A stretch of DNA of 40,579 bases, taken from Opitutaceae bacterium (GTDB lineage: Bacteria; Verrucomicrobiota; Verrucomicrobiia; Opitutales; Opitutaceae). The stretch is taken from the NCBI GenBank assembly GCA_027485815.1, contig JAIXQE010000051.1:1-40579 (forward strand), read 5' to 3'. Under the pieces are notes generated by a model. That model did no database searches. It saw only the letters and a program-made list of their open reading frames with translations, and was not told where the DNA came from. A program made the position numbers and the translations under genes. Shown here piece by piece: positions 25,296-32,459 of this stretch; position 1 is the first letter of the stretch, and every line of letters begins with the position of its first letter.

Positions 25296-25329
25296 AAAAA
25301 AAAGGCGGCGCCGACAAGGTCGCGCCGCC
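25296..25329 (-). terminator. Rho-independent terminator of rpoZ
   Basis: On the minus strand an 8-bp perfect GC stem (25304-25311 with 25322-25329), extended past one bulged base by a further 3 bp, is followed directly by eight T residues (the A-run at 25296-25303). It lies 24 bp beyond the rpoZ stop codon and upstream of smpB, so smpB needs its own promoter or read-through. Confidence 0.88.
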
Positions 25330-25353
25330 AAGGGGTCGGGCTCGGGAGGAACC

Positions 25354-25551
25354 TCAGGAGGCCAGCTCGAAACTGATCTTGCCCTCGATGACCTCGCGCA
25401 GGGCGACATCCTCCGGGGAAAGCTTCTCGAGGGACTCGACCAAGGGGCGGTTGCCGCGCTTGAGCTGCTTCACGCGGCGAGAAACCACGTTGATCAGCAC
25501 GTTGGGATCCGGGATGGATTTGACGGCTTCCTTGATGTAATCGTCGCGCAT
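25354..25551 (-). CDS. rpoZ: RNA polymerase omega subunit-like protein
   Basis: 65 residues from the ATG at 25549-25551; the frame further upstream shows no conserved features. DPNVLINVVSRRVKQLKRGNRPLVE and the ending DVALREVIEGKISFE match the short omega subunit, which stabilises the beta-prime subunit. Size and the helix pattern fit. It lies 88 bp after the HNH gene and is followed by a strong intrinsic terminator. Confidence 0.85.
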   Translation of the reverse strand: MRDDYIKEAVKSIPDPNVLINVVSRRVKQLKRGNRPLVESLEKLSPEDVALREVIEGKISFELAS

Positions 25552-25639
25552 AAAAAGGAGAATGCTCCGGGCTCGGGAACCCGGGAAAGCAGCAACCGCC
25601 GGCGGGAGCGTCAAGGGCGAATTCACGCCGCCCCCGCGC

Positions 25640-26257
25640 TCACTCCTCCAGCTCCACGTTCCAGTAGGCGACGTCGAGGAAGTCCCGCCACTGCTCCGTT
25701 CGTCGGCCCCCCAGGGCCAGGGCGATCACCGGCCGCCACTTCGGACGCACGGGGCGGCGGATGAGGCGCATCCCCGCCTCATGCGGGAGCCGGTTGGCCT
25801 TGCGCGTGTTGCACTTGATGCAGGAGCAGACGATGTTCTCCCACGTCGTCCGCCCGCCCTGATCGCGCGGGATGACGTGGTCGAGGTTCAACTGCTCCCG
25901 CGGCAGGATCCGCGAGCAGTACTGGCAGGTGTCCTTGTCCCGCTCGAACACGTTGCTCCGCGTCAGCTTCAGCTCCTTGCACGGCAACTGATCGAACACC
26001 GTGAGCAAAATGACCTTGGGCAGCAGAATCACCCGGTGCGGGGTGCGGACCGCCTCCTGTGGGGCGACGGGCGGGTTCGACGCGGAGAAGTCGATCCAAT
26101 CCAGCATCGAGAACGTGCGGTAATCATCCTCCTGCTGCAGCACCACCTGCGCCTGCCCCCGGGACAGCAGGCCAAAGGCCCGCCGGGCGGCGACGATGTT
26201 GATCGCCTGCCAGAGGCGATTCAACACCAGCACGGGCTGCTCGAGCGCGGCATCCAT
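25640..26257 (-). CDS. HNH endonuclease family protein
   Basis: 205 residues from the ATG at 26257. An N-terminal domain (VLVLNRLWQAINIVAARRAFGLL) precedes an HNH core: C-x2-C (CQYC, about 127-130), LNLDHVIPRDQGG (141-153, with the HNH His and Asp), ENIVCSCIKCNTRKANR (157-173) with the second zinc pair and catalytic Asn/His-type positions. This domain layout is widespread in chromosomes and is not tied to a mobile element here. The substrate is unknown. It is 106 bp downstream of the soluble histidine kinase gene on the same strand. Confidence 0.88.
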   Translation of the reverse strand: MDAALEQPVLVLNRLWQAINIVAARRAFGLLSRGQAQVVLQQEDDYRTFSMLDWIDFSASNPPVAPQEAVRTPHRVILLPKVILLTVFDQLPCKELKLTRSNVFERDKDTCQYCSRILPREQLNLDHVIPRDQGGRTTWENIVCSCIKCNTRKANRLPHEAGMRLIRRPVRPKWRPVIALALGGRRTEQWRDFLDVAYWNVELEE

Positions 26258-26363
26258 TGCTGACCCCGGCTGTAGCGACGCGCCGCCCGGGGTGTCAAGG
26301 CGCGCCATCTCTCCGGGAACGGAAAACGCGCGCTCCGTCTCCGGATTTCCGGGCCGGCCGAGG

Positions 26364-27173
26364 CTATGCGCCCGGCGCCGTTGCCCGCTCGGCCGGGATC
26401 CAGGAGCGGAACACCGTCCGATCCGCGGTCGGGCGTTCGTGCCCGAGGCCGCCGCCGCAACGCGTCAGCCAGACGAGCGCCAGGGGAACCCCGAGGCCGG
26501 CTCCGCCGCGCCCCCGGGCGTTGTGGCCTTGGAAGAACGGTTCGCCCAGCCGCCCTACCTCCTCGGCCGACAGCCCCGCGCCGGCGTTCTCCACTTCCAG
26601 TTCCAAGCCCGCATCGCGCCCGCGGATCCGCAGCGTGGGCCGCGTCCCCGGTTCCGCGAAGCGGGCGGCATTGGCGAACAGGCACGGCCAAGCCTCCTCG
26701 GCGGCGCCGCGGGGCAGAACCCAGCATTCCCCGGGCTGGCCCACTCCCTCCCACGTCCAATCCGCCGCCTCCTCCCCCACGCCGGCCCGGTCGGCCAGCG
26801 CGGCCAGCCAGGGCCGCAGCTCCACCCCTTCCCGTCGGCCCGGATCCCCGTCGCCCAAGGCGCGTTCCACCTGCTCGATCTGCTCCACCAAGCGACGCAT
26901 GGCCTCAATCGAACGATCGCAGGTCCCCAGCCACTTGCGCTCCCGCTCCGCGGTCAGGTCCCGCCCGTGCCGCGACAGCAGGTACGAGGCGCTCTGCAGC
27001 GACGCGATGTGGTTCTTCAGCTCGTGCGCCAACTGGCGCTGGAAATCGGACGGGACGGCCAAGCCGGGACCCGCCAATCCCGGTGGGACGGGCGCGAGCG
27101 GACGAAAACCTTGGAGGCGGAGGGGCGTGGACACAGGAGGAGTCGAGAACGGGGCGGCCAAGGGAGCGAGCAA
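26364..27173 (-). CDS. Soluble histidine kinase without a sensor domain
   Basis: 269 residues. There is no membrane segment and only about 40 Pro/Leu-rich residues before the dimerisation domain. The H-box is RQLAHELKNHIAS with H50; the N-box is CLFANAARFA; the G1 box reads VENAGAGLS, so the usual Asp of DxGxG is Asn; the F and G2 boxes are LGEPFFQGHNARGRGGAGLGVPLA, cited as residues about 207-230. The kinase is probably active, but ATP binding may be altered. Its gene is 84 bp after the LuxR-type regulator gene on the same strand, suggesting a cognate pair. Signal input must come from a partner protein (inference). Confidence 0.85.
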   Translation of the reverse strand: MLAPLAAPFSTPPVSTPLRLQGFRPLAPVPPGLAGPGLAVPSDFQRQLAHELKNHIASLQSASYLLSRHGRDLTAERERKWLGTCDRSIEAMRRLVEQIEQVERALGDGDPGRREGVELRPWLAALADRAGVGEEAADWTWEGVGQPGECWVLPRGAAEEAWPCLFANAARFAEPGTRPTLRIRGRDAGLELEVENAGAGLSAEEVGRLGEPFFQGHNARGRGGAGLGVPLALVWLTRCGGGLGHERPTADRTVFRSWIPAERATAPGA

Positions 27174-27257
27174 CTCACGCCGCGGGCGCTACCTAAGGCC
27201 GGCGGCGGAAATCCGGGGGCACGGATGGGGGTATCCCGTTCGCGCGACCCGTGGCGT

Positions 27258-28022
27258 TCAGTCGGGACGTCGGCCCTCGCCGGCGCGCGCTGCCGCCTCG
27301 GTCGCCTCCGCACCGGCCCGGTGCAACCCGACCAACCCGATCTCGAAGGCGTAGCGCACGAGGTCCTGCGCATTCCGGGCGTCCGCCCGCTCCATCAGGC
27401 TCTGCCGGGTCCGGTAGACCTTCTGGTCTGAAATTTTCATTTCCTTGGCGATGTCCTTGATCGAGTAACCGCCGGCCAACAGCTCCAGCACGCGAAACTC
27501 GGTCGGCTCAAGCTTGAGCATCCCGCCCGGGCCGCTGCGCATCAGGGAGGACATCAATCGACTAGCCCCCTGGCTGAAGTAAATCCCGCCCTCGCTCACC
27601 CGCTGCAGCCCCGATTTGAGCTCCTCGATGGAGTCGCCCTTGTCGACATAACCGGCCGCGCCGTGAGCCAACGCCAGTTGCAGGGAGTGCACCGTGGTCG
27701 TTCCCGAATAGATGATGACCCGCGGCGCCGCCGGCAGGGCGCGCAATTTCTGCAGCGCGTTGATGCCCCCGATCCCCGGAATCATCAGGTCCAGCACGAC
27801 CAGATCCACCTCGCCGCGGTGCGCGGCTTCCCACGCCGGCCCCTCGCCGGCGCTGACGCCGACCACCTTGAATCCCGGGATCAGGTTAATGAAGGCCTCC
27901 AGCAACTGCCGCACCGAAATGTGATCCTCCACGATCCAGATCCGGCGGGGCGCGTCCGCTGCGGACGGAACGGGAAGACCGGACGGGCCACGGGCGGTAT
28001 CCTCGGCGGGGTTGGGGCTCAT
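27258..28022 (-). CDS. NarL/LuxR-type response regulator
   Basis: 254 residues. The first 25 residues are a Pro/Ala-rich extension. The receiver spans about 26-145, with acidic E32/D33, phosphoacceptor D78 (VVLDLMIPG) and Lys K128. A linker GGIYFSQGAS leads to a LuxR-type HTH at about 171-230 (LEPTEFRVLELLAGGYSIKDIAKEM, SDQKVYRTRQSLMER). It should bind DNA on phosphorylation by the kinase encoded next. The 325-bp region upstream is relatively AT-rich and holds an inverted repeat AATCAC-N18-GTGATT at 28064-28093, possibly its own operator. Confidence 0.93.
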   Translation of the reverse strand: MSPNPAEDTARGPSGLPVPSAADAPRRIWIVEDHISVRQLLEAFINLIPGFKVVGVSAGEGPAWEAAHRGEVDLVVLDLMIPGIGGINALQKLRALPAAPRVIIYSGTTTVHSLQLALAHGAAGYVDKGDSIEELKSGLQRVSEGGIYFSQGASRLMSSLMRSGPGGMLKLEPTEFRVLELLAGGYSIKDIAKEMKISDQKVYRTRQSLMERADARNAQDLVRYAFEIGLVGLHRAGAEATEAAARAGEGRRPD

Positions 28023-28347
28023 TCCAGAAAAACCCCTAGAAAAGGCCCGAATTCCCCCATGGCAATCACAGACTGGCGGAAAAGCCCGTGATTTTATCCG
28101 AGAAAATGAAAAACGACACTCCGCCGATGCCGTATGCTCAAAGGCTCAAGACCTTTTTAGGTTAAGGTGGGCGCCATCCCCGGGTCTTCTGTCTTCCGAT
28201 TTACGGCCTGACATTCCTCCCGACGACTTCGGCTCCCGATGGAATCCTAAGGCAACGAGCTGTTATTGAAAGCACCTCGCACACCGCAGAGTGTCGCCCG
28301 GGACGCTAGGTTGCGCGCCTCCGGGGTCAACGGCGAACTCGGGCGCC
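28023..28347. other. AT-richer intergenic region upstream of the response regulator
   Basis: No gene is supported here. On the minus strand a TAAAAT hexamer near 28090-28100 could be the -10 of the response-regulator promoter, without a good -35. It also contains the 28064-28093 dyad and an ACCT-TTTT-AGGT mini-hairpin near 28150. The end nearest 28347 carries the stem-loop after the DUF2017-like gene. Confidence 0.4.
28064..28093. promoter_or_regulatory. Inverted repeat upstream of the LuxR-type regulator
   Basis: AATCAC (28064-28069) and GTGATT (28088-28093) are exact inverted repeats with an 18-nt spacer that itself contains GGC/GCC arms. The element lies about 45 bp upstream of the regulator start codon. 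It could be an operator or an mRNA leader hairpin. Confidence 0.35.
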
Positions 28348-28356
28348 TCAGTTCGC
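28333..28356 (-). terminator. Stem-loop overlapping the end of the DUF2017-like gene
   Basis: GCGAACT (28333-28339) and AGTTCGC (28350-28356) are perfect 7-nt arms around a 10-nt GC-rich loop, and the structure includes the stop codon. There is no T-tract, so termination is uncertain; it may protect the mRNA end. Confidence 0.35.
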
Positions 28357-28809
28357 GAGGATGCTGTCGCCGAGGTGTTGCAGAATCAGCTCCTGCACGG
28401 TCGCCAGGAAGAGAAAGCAGCCCATCGCCTTTTGGCCGCCGGGCTCAAACGGCCCCGCCTCCACGTCGCCGCTCTCCAAGGCGTCGTCGCCCCAGGCCCG
28501 GAGGTAGGATTCCCGGAGGCGCAGGCGGAGGACGGAGCAGGCGCGGAGGATGACGGCCGCGTTCTCGGCGTCGAAGGCGACGATGCCTTCCCGGAAAAAG
28601 ACCTCGTCGAACAGCGCCAGCAGGGCGCGGACCTCGGTGGTTTCCGCGGCGGCGAGTTCCCCGATCCAGGCGCCCCGCAGGTCCGCATCCGCGTCCGGGG
28701 GCACGGTCACGCCGGGGGCCGCGACAGAGGGCGTCTCGCCCAGCGCCCGGATGACGTCGAGGAGGGGCGCCACGACGGGCACCGCCAATTTGACCTCAAT
28801 GCGCTTCAT
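28348..28809 (-). CDS. DUF2017-like protein coupled to ClpS
   Basis: 153 residues from the ATG at 28807-28809, chosen because the upstream frame overlaps clpS and is Arg-rich without structure. It is an all-helical protein with an acidic middle; RACSVLRLRLRESYLRAW (about residues 87-104) and FLFLATVQELILQHL near the end match the pattern of DUF2017 proteins. In actinobacteria such a gene commonly follows clpS. Here its start overlaps the clpS stop by 14 nt, so the two are translationally coupled. It may modulate ClpS or the Clp protease; no function is established. The family call rests on pattern and context. Confidence 0.65.
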   Translation of the reverse strand: MKRIEVKLAVPVVAPLLDVIRALGETPSVAAPGVTVPPDADADLRGAWIGELAAAETTEVRALLALFDEVFFREGIVAFDAENAAVILRACSVLRLRLRESYLRAWGDDALESGDVEAGPFEPGGQKAMGCFLFLATVQELILQHLGDSILAN

Positions 28810-29089
28810 CGGGTTCGACGACCGCGGAAAGGTGCCATTCCTGCAACGTGAAAGCATACGCCTCGGCCTTCTCCCGCAGGCCCGACCACACCACCGAGCG
28901 ACCCTGCTCGTGGACCTCCAACATCTTCCGGCGGGCCGTCGCCTCATCGAAGCCGAGCACCTTCCGGAAGACCAGCACCACGTACGACATCAGGTTCACC
29001 GGATCGTTGAGCACCACCACGCGCCACGCTCCCACGGTCGCATACCGCAGGGCCTCCTCCGCCAACACCTCTGGCTTGCCGCCACTCAC
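28796..29089 (-). CDS. clpS: ClpS adaptor protein
   Basis: 97 residues. The ClpS core reads WRVVVLNDPVNLMSYVV (about 23-39), then the KMLEVHEQGRSVV helix-turn carrying the conserved VH (about 55-67), and GLREKAEAYAFTLQEW. ClpS binds N-end-rule substrates and hands them to ClpA/ClpC. The LNDPVNLMSYV form resembles the actinobacterial type more than the proteobacterial LLNDDYTPMEFV type. It is followed by an overlapping DUF2017-like gene; no clp ATPase is in the window. The tRNA-Val gene lies about 115 bp upstream. Confidence 0.93.
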   Translation of the reverse strand: MSGGKPEVLAEEALRYATVGAWRVVVLNDPVNLMSYVVLVFRKVLGFDEATARRKMLEVHEQGRSVVWSGLREKAEAYAFTLQEWHLSAVVEPDEAH

Positions 29090-29203
29090 CGCTCCGGGCC
29101 CACGCCCCGCGCCTCCGGTTTCGCCGCTTCCGACCGCAGGGCCGGGCCGATCAGCACCAACCTAATTCTCATATTAATCACTTGAGGAGAATGAGTTGTG
29201 CGA

Positions 29204-29280
29204 TGGTGGACCCTACTGGACTCGAACCAGTGACCTTTTCCATGTCAAGGAAACGCTCTAACCAACTGAGCTAAGGGTCC
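29204..29280 (-). tRNA. tRNA-Val (GAC)
   Basis: Read on the minus strand, the 77-nt sequence folds as a complete cloverleaf. It has an acceptor stem GGACCCT/AGGGTCC, a D-arm GCTC-AGTTGGTTA-GAGC, an anticodon stem TTTCC/GGAAA with loop TTGACAT (anticodon GAC), and a T-arm ACTGG-TTCGAGT-CCAGT. The discriminator is A and the 3' CCA is encoded (29204-29206). It decodes GUC/GUU valine codons. Possible promoter elements on the minus strand (TTGCGC near 29320, TACTGA near 29297) are weak. Confidence 0.97.
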
Positions 29281-29342
29281 GCACCGGAAGAGAGATCAGT
29301 AACAGCCTCGCCCCACGGCAGCGCAAGGAAAAACCTCGGCGC

Positions 29343-30287
29343 TCACGCCGGAGGAAGGCCGAGGGCCGCCCGGGCCGCGGCGCAGTCCTGGAGGATCTGG
29401 CGCCGGAGCGCCGCGAGGTCGGGAAAAGCCTGCTCCGGCCGCAGGAAATGCGCCCACTCCACCCTCACCTCATCCCCCTCGGTCCACGGACAGTCGCCGA
29501 ACACGTGCACCTCCAGGCGCGGCTCGGTCGCCCGCTCGACCGTCGGCCGCAGGCCGAAATTGGCCACCGCCGGTCGCGCCGGACCGCTCGCCCCAGACAC
29601 CCGGACCGCGTAGACGCCGTAGCGGGGCGCCGCCGGCGGCGACCAGACCAGATTCAATGTCGGAAACCCCAGCGTGCGGCCCAACCGTTTGCCCGGCACG
29701 ACCGGACCGCGCGAGGCATAAGGACGCCCGAGCAGGCCGGCAACCGCCGTCAGCTCGCCGGCGGCCAGCAGGCTCCGGATGCGGGTGCTGCTCACCGGCG
29801 CTCCGTCCACCTGAACCGGAGGCACCACGGTGACCGCGACCCCCGCCACCCGGCCCGTCTCCCTCAGCACCGCCACGTCACCCCGGCGGCCGCGGCCAAA
29901 ACGGAAATTATCCCCCACGTAGAGGCCGGCCAAGCCCGGGAGACGCGCCCGCAGCCACCCCACGAATTCGCCGGCCTCCACATCCGCGATGCCGGCCGCA
30001 AAGGGCTCCGTCAGGATCAGCTCCACGCCCAATTGCCGCAGCACCTCCGCCTTGGCCGCCGGATCCTGCATCACCCGGGTGGGCGCCGCGGGGCGCAGCA
30101 CGACGCTCGGATGCGGCCAGAAGGTCAGCACGCCCGCGGTTCCGCCCGCGGCGCGCGCCGCGTCCACCGCCCGGCGGATGACCTCCTGATGGCCGCGATG
30201 GACCCCATCGAACATCCCCACCGCCAAATGGAGCGGCGCGGCGTAGGGGGGCACCGCAGCCAGGTGAGCGAGGGCTTCCGGCGGCAT
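29343..30287 (-). CDS. ribF: Bifunctional riboflavin kinase/FAD synthetase RibF
   Basis: 314 residues. The N-terminal FAD synthetase (nucleotidyltransferase) has VGMFDGVHRGHQ (23-34), TFWPHP, VGDNFRFGRGRRG (about 124-136) and SSTRIRSLLAAGEL (about 166-179). The C-terminal riboflavin kinase has GPVVPGKRLGRTLGFPTLNL (about 194-213), YGVYAV and VANFGLRPTV. It makes FMN and then FAD from riboflavin. It is the last gene of the nusA cluster, 15 bp after truB. Confidence 0.96.
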   Translation of the reverse strand: MPPEALAHLAAVPPYAAPLHLAVGMFDGVHRGHQEVIRRAVDAARAAGGTAGVLTFWPHPSVVLRPAAPTRVMQDPAAKAEVLRQLGVELILTEPFAAGIADVEAGEFVGWLRARLPGLAGLYVGDNFRFGRGRRGDVAVLRETGRVAGVAVTVVPPVQVDGAPVSSTRIRSLLAAGELTAVAGLLGRPYASRGPVVPGKRLGRTLGFPTLNLVWSPPAAPRYGVYAVRVSGASGPARPAVANFGLRPTVERATEPRLEVHVFGDCPWTEGDEVRVEWAHFLRPEQAFPDLAALRRQILQDCAAARAALGLPPA

Positions 30288-30302
30288 CGGGAGGAACCCC
30301 GC

Positions 30303-31028
30303 TCAGAGGGCCACGGGAGGAACCGCCGCGACCACCGGAATCAGCCGCCGTTCAATCTCCGGGAGCGTCAGGGCGTTGATCTGGTCGAGGGTCAGCGCCT
30401 GCGCCACCCCGAACTGTCCGGCGCCGGTGCGGCGCAACGCGGCCAGATGGGCGCCGCAACCGAGGCGGTTGCCCAAGTCGTGGGCCAGGGTGCGCACGTA
30501 GGTCCCTTTGGTGCACTTCAGGCGAAAATCAAACCGCGGGAGGGCGCAGCCGGTCAGCGTCCATTCCATCAGCCGGATGAACCGGGGCTCGCGCTCCACC
30601 TCCTGCCCCTTGCGCGCGCTCTTGTACAGGGGCACCCCATCGATCTTCACCGCGGAATACATCGGTGGGGTCTGATACTGGTCCCCCAGGAATCCGTTCA
30701 TCGCGGTTTGAATCTCCGGGGCCGTCAGCGTGGGCACGGGCCGGGTTTCCATCACCTGCCCCTCCGCATCCTGGGTATCGGTCGTCTTACCCAGTTCGAC
30801 GGTGCCCTCGTACTCCTTGTCGACGCCCATCAGGTACTGGGACACCCGGGTGGCCTTGCCCACCAGAATGACCAGCAGGCCGGTGGCCATCGGATCGAGG
30901 GTGCCCGCGTGACCAATGCGCTTGAGGCGCAGCTTGCCGCGCAGCCGGGCCACGACGTCGTGGGACGTGTGGTCGGAGGGTTTGTCGACCAGGAGGATAC
31001 CCTCCATTTCCTTGGCTGGCAGGAGCAT
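30303..31028 (-). CDS. truB: tRNA pseudouridine-55 synthase TruB
   Basis: 241 residues. It has [17 protein letters not shown] (10-26), the catalytic motif [14 protein letters not shown] with the nucleophile Asp at about 45, [22 protein letters not shown] and [13 protein letters not shown]. It isomerises U55 in the T-loop of tRNAs. It lacks a long C-terminal PUA domain, as in short TruB forms. It is 3 bp from nrnA and 15 bp from ribF. Confidence 0.96.
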   Translation of the reverse strand: MLLPAKEMEGILLVDKPSDHTSHDVVARLRGKLRLKRIGHAGTLDPMATGLLVILVGKATRVSQYLMGVDKEYEGTVELGKTTDTQDAEGQVMETRPVPTLTAPEIQTAMNGFLGDQYQTPPMYSAVKIDGVPLYKSARKGQEVEREPRFIRLMEWTLTGCALPRFDFRLKCTKGTYVRTLAHDLGNRLGCGAHLAALRRTGAGQFGVAQALTLDQINALTLPEIERRLIPVVAAVPPVAL

Positions 31029-31031
31029 GAT

Positions 31032-32042
31032 TCAGGCGGCGGGCGGGGGCGGCGGCGCGAGGCGCTCGGCCATCGCGGCCAGCAGTTGCGCCTCAAAGTC
31101 CGCCGGCGGCGACTTCACACTCAACCCCGCCGCGCACGCGTGCCCGCCACCCTGAAAGCGCCCCGCCACCAGGTCCACGCGCAGGCTCGGCTCCTTGGCC
31201 CGCAGGCTCGCCTTGACCGTCCCATCCGGGCGCCATTCGACCAGCGCGCCGATCTCCACCCCGTCGATGCTCCGGGCGTAGTCGACCAATCCCTCGGTGT
31301 CCTCGGCCGTCGAGCCGGTCTCCTCAAAGATGCCCGCCGGCAGTACGCCGAGGCACAGCCGCCCGCCCGCCTCGAGTCGGAGCGACGCCAGGAAACGCTG
31401 GAGCAGCCGAAGCTTGCCCGGGGTCTCCCGCTCGTAGAGTTCGAAGCCCGCCTCGGCCGGGGAGGCGCCCCGGGCCACCAACTCCCCCGCGAGCATGAAG
31501 CAGCGCCGCGTCGTCGCCTGGAAGCGGAACTGACCCGTGTCAGTCAGGATCCCGGCATAGAGGGCCCGCGCCGTGACCGCATCCATCGGCAAACCCGCAT
31601 CCAAAAACAACCCGGCGAGGATCTCGCAGGTTGCCGCGGAGGAACGTTCAATCAGGTCGACCTCCGCGAAGCCGGCATTCGACAGGTGATGGTCGATCAC
31701 GCCGACCGGGCGCGGATAATGGGCCTTCAGGCGTTCCCCGCCGCGGGCATGGTCCGCGCAATCGACGAAGATCGCGGCCCGCGCCACCGGGTCGCGGAGG
31801 ACGTCGTCGGTGCGGCGAAACGTCATCCCGGCGGTCAGATACTGGAGCCGCCGGGGCACGGGGTCGGGGTTGACGCAGATCACGTCCAGGCCGCGGGCGG
31901 AGAGCACCCGGGCGAGGGCCACCTGGGAGCCGATGCAGTCGCCGTCGGGCCGGGCGTGGCCGCAGACGGCGACCGGGAGTCCGGCCACGCGCTCCAGCAG
32001 CCGGGTGAACGCCGGCCGCAGCTCCGGGTAAAAGGGTTCCAT
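31032..32042 (-). CDS. nrnA: DHH-family nanoRNase/pAp phosphatase NrnA
   Basis: 336 residues from the ATG at 32042; a TTG two codons upstream overlaps the rbfA stop and is a possible alternative. DHH motifs: GHARPDGDCIGSQVAL (29-44), the CADH segment at about 115, and VIDHHLSN (134-141). The C-terminal DHHA1 domain ends in GGGHACAAG. NrnA degrades 2-5-nt RNAs and 3'-phosphoadenosine 5'-phosphate. Its position between rbfA and truB is the same as in Firmicutes and other phyla. Confidence 0.93.
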   Translation of the reverse strand: MEPFYPELRPAFTRLLERVAGLPVAVCGHARPDGDCIGSQVALARVLSARGLDVICVNPDPVPRRLQYLTAGMTFRRTDDVLRDPVARAAIFVDCADHARGGERLKAHYPRPVGVIDHHLSNAGFAEVDLIERSSAATCEILAGLFLDAGLPMDAVTARALYAGILTDTGQFRFQATTRRCFMLAGELVARGASPAEAGFELYERETPGKLRLLQRFLASLRLEAGGRLCLGVLPAGIFEETGSTAEDTEGLVDYARSIDGVEIGALVEWRPDGTVKASLRAKEPSLRVDLVAGRFQGGGHACAAGLSVKSPPADFEAQLLAAMAERLAPPPPPAA

Positions 32043-32044
32043 GC

Positions 32045-32425
32045 TCAACCCTTCGGCTCCGGCACCGGGGCCGGGGCGGGGGCGGCCGCGGGGGGCGTCA
32101 CGGCTTCCAGCACCTGCAGGATCCGGGCGCCGCGGGCCGCCGAATGATCCAGCACGTATTCAAACTTCGGGAGGTACTTGAGCACGATCCGGCGGCCGAC
32201 CTCGGCGCGGATGGCGCCGGCCTGGCCGCGCAGCCAGCGGAGCTTGGCCTCAGCGGCGTCCGCGTCGCCCACCACCGCCACGAAGACCCGCGCGTCGCGC
32301 AGGTCGGGCGAGACGCGGACCTCGGTGATGGTGACGTTGACCGCTTCCGACTGGTAGCGGCGGCGCAGGATGTCGCCCAGCTCGCGCTGGACGAGCTCGT
32401 TGACGCGCACCGTACGGTTGCTCAT
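32045..32425 (-). CDS. rbfA: Ribosome-binding factor A
   Basis: 126 residues. It has the RbfA KH-like core: RVNELVQRELGDILRR (7-22), VTITEVRVSPDLRDARVFVAV (31-51) and RIVLKYLPKFEYVLDHSAARGARI (79-102). A short Pro/Ala tail follows. It matures the 30S subunit, especially in the cold. It is 34 bp after infB and 2 bp before nrnA. Confidence 0.95.
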   Translation of the reverse strand: MSNRTVRVNELVQRELGDILRRRYQSEAVNVTITEVRVSPDLRDARVFVAVVGDADAAEAKLRWLRGQAGAIRAEVGRRIVLKYLPKFEYVLDHSAARGARILQVLEAVTPPAAAPAPAPVPEPKG

Positions 32426-32459
32426 CGCCGGAAGAAGGAACGGGGCGCCGGGGCCGGGC

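Noticed and set aside
25567-25584. CCGGG/CCCGG hairpin before rpoZ as a regulatory element
   Set aside because: It is a short GC palindrome of a kind frequent in this DNA, without further supporting signals.
29165-29192. ATTCTC/GAGAAT inverted repeat downstream of the tRNA as a terminator
   Set aside because: The arms are only 6 nt with a 16-nt spacer and no T-tract on the minus strand, so it is not distinguishable from chance.
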